Origin: Otatea glauca
Taxonomy: Eukaryota > Streptophyta > Magnoliopsida > Poales > Poaceae
Assembly (NCBI GenBank): GCA_036346275.1
Contig: CM070730.1
Coordinates: 5,704,309 to 5,768,308 of the forward strand
Direction of reading: 5' to 3'
Length of the DNA stretch: 64,000 bases
Shown: positions 57,778-64,000 of the stretch, one piece after another
Layout of the letters: each line of letters starts with the position of its first letter
Numbering within the stretch: position 1 is the stretch's first letter
The notes under the pieces: model-generated
What the model was told of the DNA's origin: nothing
The model's input: only the letters and a program-made list of their open reading frames with translations
Databases searched by the model: none
Made by a program: the position numbers and the translations under genes

Positions 57778-59070
57778 ATGGCCAGCGGCAACCCGCCGGT
57801 CGCCTCGTGGTCCTCCGGCCTCTGCGGCTGCTGCGACGACGTCGGCAGCTGTAAGCCATTTCCGTTCCGTTCAACTAGAGAAGTAACATTACTTTGGTTA
57901 ATTTGCGAGCATGCATGCCGCGTGCTGCAGGCTGCCTGACGTTCTTCTGCCCGTGCGTCACCTTCGGGAGGATCGTGTTGGGATTAATCTTGGGCTAACC
58001 ACCCAACTAACGAAATCCAAAAATTAGGGGATGAGATCCCATCTCTAGCGCTTTGATCGGGGGCGCAACCGGCAGATGGTTGTGATCCCAGGTCGTGCGG
58101 TGCGCTTATAAAAAAAGAGGAGAAGCTAGCTTTTGTGATCATCTCAAAGAAAAACACAAAAGACTAATCTCTTGACATATTCACAAAACCTAAGAAACGA
58201 TCCTTAGTGCGCACCGGATCGGCCTGAAGATCATCTACCGACGGCTTCGTCCTTCTACGTCACCTTCGGCGATCGCTTCTTCCACGTCTCACCGCCGACC
58301 CATTTCCAATGACTTCACCGAACGGTATATCTTCTTCCGCATTTGGTGTTCAAGTATTGACTATTGATTAATGTTGTTTAATGGCTTAAGAACCCTAAGT
58401 TTTAACTAACAGATCGTCGACCAGGGAGCCACATGTAAGCTAGCTTAGCTAGTCTAAACAACGAGCTTATCGATTGATCCTCCGGTTAATTGATTGATTT
58501 CGGTGTGTCTTCGCTAATTGAATTTGGTCTGATGGATGCATGAATTTAGCTTGCTGTGCGAGCGGGACGCTGTACATGGCGACTGGGCTGGGCTGCCTCT
58601 ACTCCTGCTGCTACCGCTCCAGGCTGCGGGCGCATTACGGGCTCAAGGAGAAGCCCTGCGCCGACTGCTGCGTCCACTAGTGCTGAGTGTCCTGCGCCCT
58701 CTGCCAGGAGTACCGCGAGCTCAAGAGCCGCGGCTTCGACATGGCCATCGGTATGATCCCGGCCTATGTGTTGCTGGTAGTGGTTGGCCAGTAGCGACTA
58801 GTGAGATAACCATCATCAACTGCACATGAACCTCGGTTGCGTCCACATCAGTCAAGCCGTGCTTGGTCACCAACCAGGCAACCCTTCGTCGGCTCACTCT
58901 TTTTGCTGTTTAATTTGTTCGCTTAGAGCCGTTTATAGTTTGGCCGCGCTCGCCAGTGTTTTGATCAGCTTTTCTTGTCCGTTCTTGAAGGATGGCACGC
59001 AAACATGGAGAAGATGGGGAGGGGAGCTGCGACCGCGGCGCCCGAGATGCATCCGGGGATGACTCGTTAG
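57778..59070 (+). pseudogene. PLAC8 / cell-number-regulator gene, broken by a solo LTR
   Basis: Exons: 57778-57850; 57931-57975 plus 58417-58434, split by the LTR; 58550-58750; 58991-59070. All junctions are GT/AG, and without the LTR the phases join into 138 codons. Family features: WSSGLCGCCDD, then CCLTFFCPCVTFGR, a short hydrophobic segment with CLYSCCYRSRLR, HYGLKEKPCADCCVH, CALCQEYRELK and a C-terminus GWHANME to PGMTR. PLAC8 proteins are small Cys-rich membrane proteins; plant members affect cell number or metal transport. Damage: a 436-bp LTR in exon 2, two in-frame stops in exon 3 (TAG 58677-58679 and TGA 58683-58685), and about three codons missing before IVD. Splice sites and the C-terminus remain intact, so loss looks fairly recent. 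Confidence 0.9.
57976..58411 (+). mobile_element. Solo LTR inserted in the PLAC8 exon 2
   Basis: Starts TGTTGGGATTAATC and ends TTTTAACTAACA, flanked by the perfect 5-bp duplication GATCG (57971-57975 and 58412-58416). A TATAAAA box lies at 58107-58113. It is 436 bp, the same length as the LTR at 34525-34960, and shares the opening TGTT.GG.TTAATCT and a GATCGG.GGCGC block with it, so a related copia family is likely. There is no internal sequence, so it arose by LTR-LTR recombination. Confidence 0.93.
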
Positions 59071-59334
59071 TATGTCCGCATATGCCGAATGCATGCAGGC
59101 AGGATGTACCAATGATCAGTGCCAACTTCCGTCAACTTCTACTTGGGTCTTGTCGTGGGTTGTTCCTATTATTCCATGTTGTGATCTGCCGTTGCAATGT
59201 GTAGTAGTTCTGCAGCCCCATCATATACGATGTTTCATGTTTGTATGGACTTCTCAATAAGATTAATCAGCGTAACTCGATCTGCGTGTAAAAACAGAGA
59301 TCGTTTGCCTTTCTTACCCATTAGTCATTAGTGT

Positions 59335-59356
59335 GTATATATATATATATATATAT
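59335..59356. repeat. (TA)n tract left of a Micron-like element
   Basis: Eleven TA units, matching the longer (TA)n on the other side of the next element. Confidence 0.9.
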
Positions 59357-59753
59357 TATAATTACTTGGGACACTATGGTGTCTGGGCACTATGATTTAA
59401 AAAGATATTTTTCCTATGTATTTTCATGCGATTTTTTTTGAAAATTTTAGGATGATGAGTTTAACCAATTTACTAACTAGTTCAAACAAGTTTGAACTGA
59501 AATTCAAACTATAATTTCCCTTTTTTATGATAGTTTGGTTGTAGGTATGTGCTGATTTTATATATAAATCAGCAAAGCATGTGATCCAAACTCGTTCAAA
59601 AATTTTGAATTCGAGTATATTTTTTTCAAAGGTATGTGTTTCATTTGAATTGTTATAGATGGGTATATACCCTAAAACTGAATTTTTTGAAAATTATACT
59701 CGAATATGGCTTGAATTTGCGCATTTGAAATCATGGTGCCCCATTTTGGCTTC

Positions 59754-59757
<4 letters not shown>
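59357..59757. mobile_element. Micron-like MITE between two (TA)n microsatellites
   Basis: About 400 bp bounded by (TA)n on both sides. Subterminal GGGCACTATGATTT on the left faces GGGCACCATGATTT read from the right. The left end also has a GACAC/GTGTC hairpin. Micron elements of rice are known to be about this length and to sit in (TA)n; identity with that family is inferred. Confidence 0.6.
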
Positions 59758-59825
<68 letters not shown>

Positions 59826-59840
59826 TATACACACACACAC
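59758..59840. repeat. (TA)n(CA)n microsatellite
   Basis: About 30 TA units grading into CA units, lying between the Micron-like element and the hairpin-ended element. Confidence 0.95.
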
Positions 59841-59842
59841 AG

Positions 59843-61463
59843 GCGCTATTCTACGCGTGGGCGTAGAATAGCTATTCTACACGCCGGTCGTAACTTGTAA
59901 CCTCGTAACAAGGCGCAAGCGTACGACCCAAAAAAAACAAGCCACAACCCATAGCATCAACACTAGTAGTAAATTTCACTAATGAATTAACCAATCCAGT
60001 AATAAAGGCGTCGTTGTATGCATACCGACCTATGAAAACCATCAACGACTAGTATTGATAGTAAAAGAAGTACAAAACTTATCCGGCCTGTATGCATCGG
60101 CTAGTAAATTTGTATACACAAATACTAGCAGAACCATATTAGTTGGTTCGGCTACGCTACTGATTCAAAAGTTACTTCGTTTTCTAGTACATGAATCTGT
60201 TTTTTTTATTTTAACTATAACTTTTTATTCAATGCTCTAATTCACGAACAAATTTCACCAGTAGATTACTGACGATGAGAGGAACAACATGATATAAGTT
60301 TCGCTAATAAACGTTGCATAAATCAAATTTACTGCTAAAATGAACATTAATTTACTACTGTATAATAGTAAAACATATATAAATAGATAATAAAATCTAT
60401 ATATAAGGATAGTAAAATCTGTTACAAGCCAGGAAAAATACTATTTATTAGCAATACTTATATCATTTTATTCCTCTAGCCGTCGGTAAGCTACTGGTGA
60501 AAACCGGTCATTAATCGGAGCTATGGATAAAAAGTAATGGTTAAAATAAAGTAAGAACAGGTTCGTGTACAAACTAAGAAACATGTTTATTAGTTGGTTC
60601 GGCTATGCTACTACTTCAAAAGTTACACCAATCTGTTTTTTTGTTTATTTTAACCATAACTTTTTATTCAATGCTCCAATATACGAATGAATTTCACCAG
60701 TAGATTACTAACGATGAGAGAAATAATATGATATAAGTTTCGCTAATAAACGTTACATAAATCAAATTTACTACTAAAATAAACATTAATTTACTACTGT
60801 ATAATAGTAAAACATATATAAATATATAGTAAAATCTGTTACCAGCCATGAAAATATTATTTATTAGCGAGACTTATATCATTTTGTTCCTCTCATCGTC
60901 AGTAAGTTACTCGTGAAAACCAGTCGTTAATCGGAGCTACGGATTAAAAGTTATGGTCAAAATAATGAAAGAACAGATTCATATACAAACTAAGAAACGT
61001 GTTTATTAGTTGGTTCGGTTAACTTCAAAGTTACTTCGTTTCCTAGTACATGAATCTGTTTTTTCTTTATTTTAGCTATAACTTTTTATTCAATGCGCCA
61101 ATTCACGAAAGAATTTCACCAATAGATTATTGACGACGAGAGGAACAACATGATATAAGTTTTGCTAATAAACGTTGCATAAATCAAATTTACTGCTAAA
61201 ATGAACATTAATTTAGTATTGTATGATAGTAAACATATATAAATAGATAGTAAAATCTGTATATAAGGATAGTAAAATCTGTTACTGCCATGTACGTCTT
61301 TTTGCATCTCTCGATCATACACATGCATGCATTAATTTCGGACGATTAATATTCTAAGGCTCAGTCGCGTAGTGCTAATTAGTGCAACGTCTGGCTCGGT
61401 TGGACTTCAAAACCGACCGACGCGTTAAATATGGTATTCTACACACAGCTGCAGAATAGCGCC
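59843..61463. mobile_element. Hairpin-ended (TA)n-flanked element, complete
   Basis: It starts GGCGCTATTCTACGC and ends GCAGAATAGCGCC, inverted ends extending about 50 bp with interruptions. The left end forms an 11-bp perfect hairpin at 59846-59871 (CTATTCTACGC, 4-base loop, GCGTAGAATAG). (TA)n tracts flank both sides. The interior is about three tandem units of 416-451 bp starting near 60139, 60590 and 61006. Each unit contains inverted modules, GATATAAGTTTCGCTAATAA against TTATTAGCGAGACTTATATC. No coding capacity. Confidence 0.75.
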
Positions 61464-62100
61464 ACCGTATATATATATAGTCGCATTTTGCATTTTTTTT
61501 TAGCCCCTTTGCTCCCGGAGTTCATCACTTTTCTAGCCTTGTGTGTATTTTTTTTTGCAAATTTAGCTCCTTTCGGAACGCAATTGTGGAAATAGCCCTA
61601 TCTCCGACCACGAAAGCGCCAGAACGTGACACGTGTCACCTTCTGCAGAAGGAACTACCGTGGTAGCTTCGGTGACTTGCCGCATACTAGGAGAGCGATA
61701 GCGCCTTTTGCGGTAGAGAAGCGTGGAAAGTGATACTGTTGACAAGGATTTTGTCACGAGATTAAAGTACAAAGAAATAATAACGTAAAAAATTATAATA
61801 TAAAGTAAATAAAATACACTTAAGGCTAAAATCCATTAAAACATAAAAAAATAACTAAAGATTGTGAATTATATTTAAGTAACAATCTCTATGACACACG
61901 TGGACTATAGGATTAGTAAATAGTTGGACGATAAATATTCCACCGACAATAAAATATTGATGTACCTAAATCAAGATTTTAAATCGTGATTTTCGTGGCT
62001 TCACGACAAAGTCTCCAAAAAAGCTACAGTAGCTATCGCGGAAGTTATCTTTTGTCACGTTTTGAGTATTAACAGATTTAAACAAATTAAATATATATAT
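61464..62100. other. Spacer between two hairpin-ended elements
   Basis: The part at 61500-61750 belongs to the low-copy family also seen near 29215 and 31580 (CAAATTTAGCTCC, TTGCGGTAGAGAAG). No gene. Confidence 0.4.
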
Positions 62101-62106
62101 AACGGT

Positions 62107-64000
62107 GGCGCCATTCTACTCCCGAGCGTAGAATAGCTATTCCGCGCTCTGGCCGGAGAAGTAAAATCTACGCGCTGGTCGAAACATAATGAGTTAATGC
62201 ATTTCAAAGAACACCAGTAAATGCAGTCTGGTAGTAAATCACAAAATATTTTACTACAGAACAACAGATGAATTTACTAGCAAAAGCAAACAAAGCACAC
62301 ATGAATCCAATTCAGTAGTAAATCATAAACACGTTTTACTATAGATTTACTATAGAACAACAGATAGAATTACTGCCGAATTTGTTACTAGTTCATGTGT
62401 TGCTGAACACAGCTAGTTAATGTGTATTGTAGTTTGTACACAAACCTGTTTTTTCTTTGTCTTTTTTATATCTTTCAGATGGTATTGATTTTGATATTCA
62501 AATTTTATAGGATTTTATAATCTCATCTTCCCTATCTATAGTAATTTCTTCATAATTTTCTAAAATGTGTACTATTGGTTTTCATGAATAAAAATTTGGT
62601 TCTGTCTGTTGAACCAGCAGTAAAATATTTAAAAAATTCTCAAAACATTACCACATGTAGTGGAGTTCAGCTTCTACAATTCTGTAAAATTTGAAGACCA
62701 AAATCAATCGGACTTAAGAGATATGAAAATAACAAAGTGGCAAACAGCAACATATACTATCTTTTACTTAAAAAAATAACATTTTACTGCGAAAAATTCT
62801 CAAAAAATTATCACACGTAGGGAAGGTAATATTTTGCAACCCTATAAAAGTTGAAGACCAAACTCAATCAGATTTGAGAGATATGAAAATAACAAAGTAC
62901 CAAACAACAGCATATAGTACTTTTTACTGCCAAGAAAGCTATATTTTACTGCTAATTACTCAATGAGTTACTACATGCTGTAGACAGCAGCTATATAGTG
63001 TAATATCCATAAAAATCATATGCATAAGTTTTCAAAAAATCTCAAAAAATTATCATATGTAGGATAGATGAGCTTCTACAACTTTACAAAATTTGAAAAA
63101 CAAACTCAATCGCATTTGAAAGATATGAAATTGACAAAGCACTAGACACTAAAAAATCACTAGTCAACCGAATTTGTCTTTTTTATATCTTTCAGATGGT
63201 ATTGATTTTGATCTTGAAATTTTTTAGACTTCCATAATCTCACCTCCTATATCTATAGTAATTTGTTTAGAATTTTTGAAAATGCGTACTATTGTTTTCA
63301 TGAATAAAAATTTGGTTTGTCTGTCGAACCAGCAGTAAAATATTTAAAAAATTCTCAAAAAATTACCACATGTAGGTGAGTTTAGCTTCTACAATGCTGT
63401 AAAATTTGAAGAGCAAACTCAATCGAACTTAAGAGATATGAAAATAACAAAGTGGCAAACAGCAGGATATACTATTTTTTACTGTAAAAAAATAACATTT
63501 TACTGCGAAAAATTCTCAAAAAATTATCACACGTAGGGGAGGTAATATTTTACAATCCTATAAAATTTGAATGCCAAACTGAATAAGATTTGAGAGATAT
63601 GAAAATAACAAAGTGTTAAACAGCAGCATATAGTACTTTTTACTGCCAAGAAAGCTACATTTTACTGCTAATTACTCAATGAGTTACTACATGCTGTACA
63701 CAGTAGTTATATGGTGTAATATCCATAAAAATCATATGTATAAGTTTTCAAAAAATCTCAAAAAATTATCATATGTAGGATAGATGAGCTTCTATAACTT
63801 TACAAAATTTGAAGACCAAATTCAATCACATTTGAAAGATATGAAATTGACAAAGCACTAGACAGTAAAAAATCACTAGTCAACCGAATTTGTCTTTTTG
63901 ATATATTTAAGATGGTATTGATTTTGATCTTGAAATTTTTTATAGTTGCATAATCTCACCTCCTAGATCTATAGTAATTTGTTTAGAATTTTTGAAAATG
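62107..64000. mobile_element. Hairpin-ended (TA)n-flanked element, cut by the window end
   Basis: After a (TA)n tract (62089-62100) the terminus reads GGCGCCATTCTACTCCC, then GAGCGTAGAATAG, a hairpin-forming end like that at 59843. The interior becomes a 716-bp tandem array. The right terminus is outside the window. Confidence 0.65.
62461..64000. repeat. Tandem array with about 716-bp units
   Basis: Units start at 62461, 63178 and 63894 (CTTTTTTATATCTTTCAGATG and variants), giving periods of 717 and 716 bp. The third unit is cut by the window end. Units contain the motifs TTCTCAAAAAATTA.CA and GAGATATGAAAATAACAAAG in fixed order. Modules are shared with 48534-51720. Confidence 0.85.

Noticed and set aside
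1..64000. tRNA and rRNA genes
   Set aside because: I looked for GGTTCGA-type T-loops with matching acceptor stems on both strands. GGGTTCGATTTGATTC at 29892 and 32403 has no fitting partner arms. No rRNA sequence was recognised.

Overview
The window is nuclear DNA of a flowering plant, almost certainly a grass. The genes have small exons, GT/AG introns and GC-rich coding starts typical of grasses. The DNA between them is packed with copia retrotransposons, hAT remnants and short TIR elements (MITEs). All gene models were built by eye from splice sites and protein family knowledge. No search was run, so family names rest on motifs I could read.

Three genes look intact. A secretory class III peroxidase lies at 5287-7774 (+, four exons). 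A chloroplast 10 kDa co-chaperonin lies at 9412-12289 (-, six small exons, mostly too short to stand out as open frames). A single-exon ATL-type RING-H2 E3 ligase lies at 25684-26766 (-). A fourth gene, a PLAC8/cell-number-regulator gene at 57778-59070 (+), keeps all four exons but is broken by a 436-bp solo LTR with a perfect 5-bp target duplication and by two in-frame stops. A fifth gene sequence is only a fragment: the first exons of 26S proteasome subunit RPT2, carried inside a non-autonomous hAT-like element at 43190-44693.

Layout. 1-1400: a deleted copia element with a probable LTR. 1.4-5 kb: repeat debris and gene upstream region. 5-12.3 kb: the peroxidase and co-chaperonin pair, with MITEs in introns and flanks. 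12.5-14.4 kb: a decayed hAT transposon with BED finger and transposase remains. 14.4-25 kb: MITEs, a Mutator-type long-TIR MITE, hAT derivatives and microsatellites. 25.7-26.8 kb: the ATL gene. 27-34 kb: no genes, a 0.45-kb direct duplication and a probable solo LTR. 34.5-41.9 kb: a nearly full-length minus-strand copia element with 5-bp target duplication, itself carrying a nested LTR in gag. 43-48 kb: hAT-type elements and a Tourist-like MITE. 48.5-51.7 and 59.4-64 kb: elements flanked by (TA)n tracts, with hairpin-forming ends and modular inverted and tandem repeats. 53-56.6 kb: minisatellites and two hAT elements with perfect 8-bp target duplications.

The genes do not form a pathway. The most interesting content is mobile: the RPT2 capture, the solo-LTR knock-out of the PLAC8 gene, and the (TA)n-flanked hairpin-ended repeat family, which I cannot place confidently in a known superfamily.
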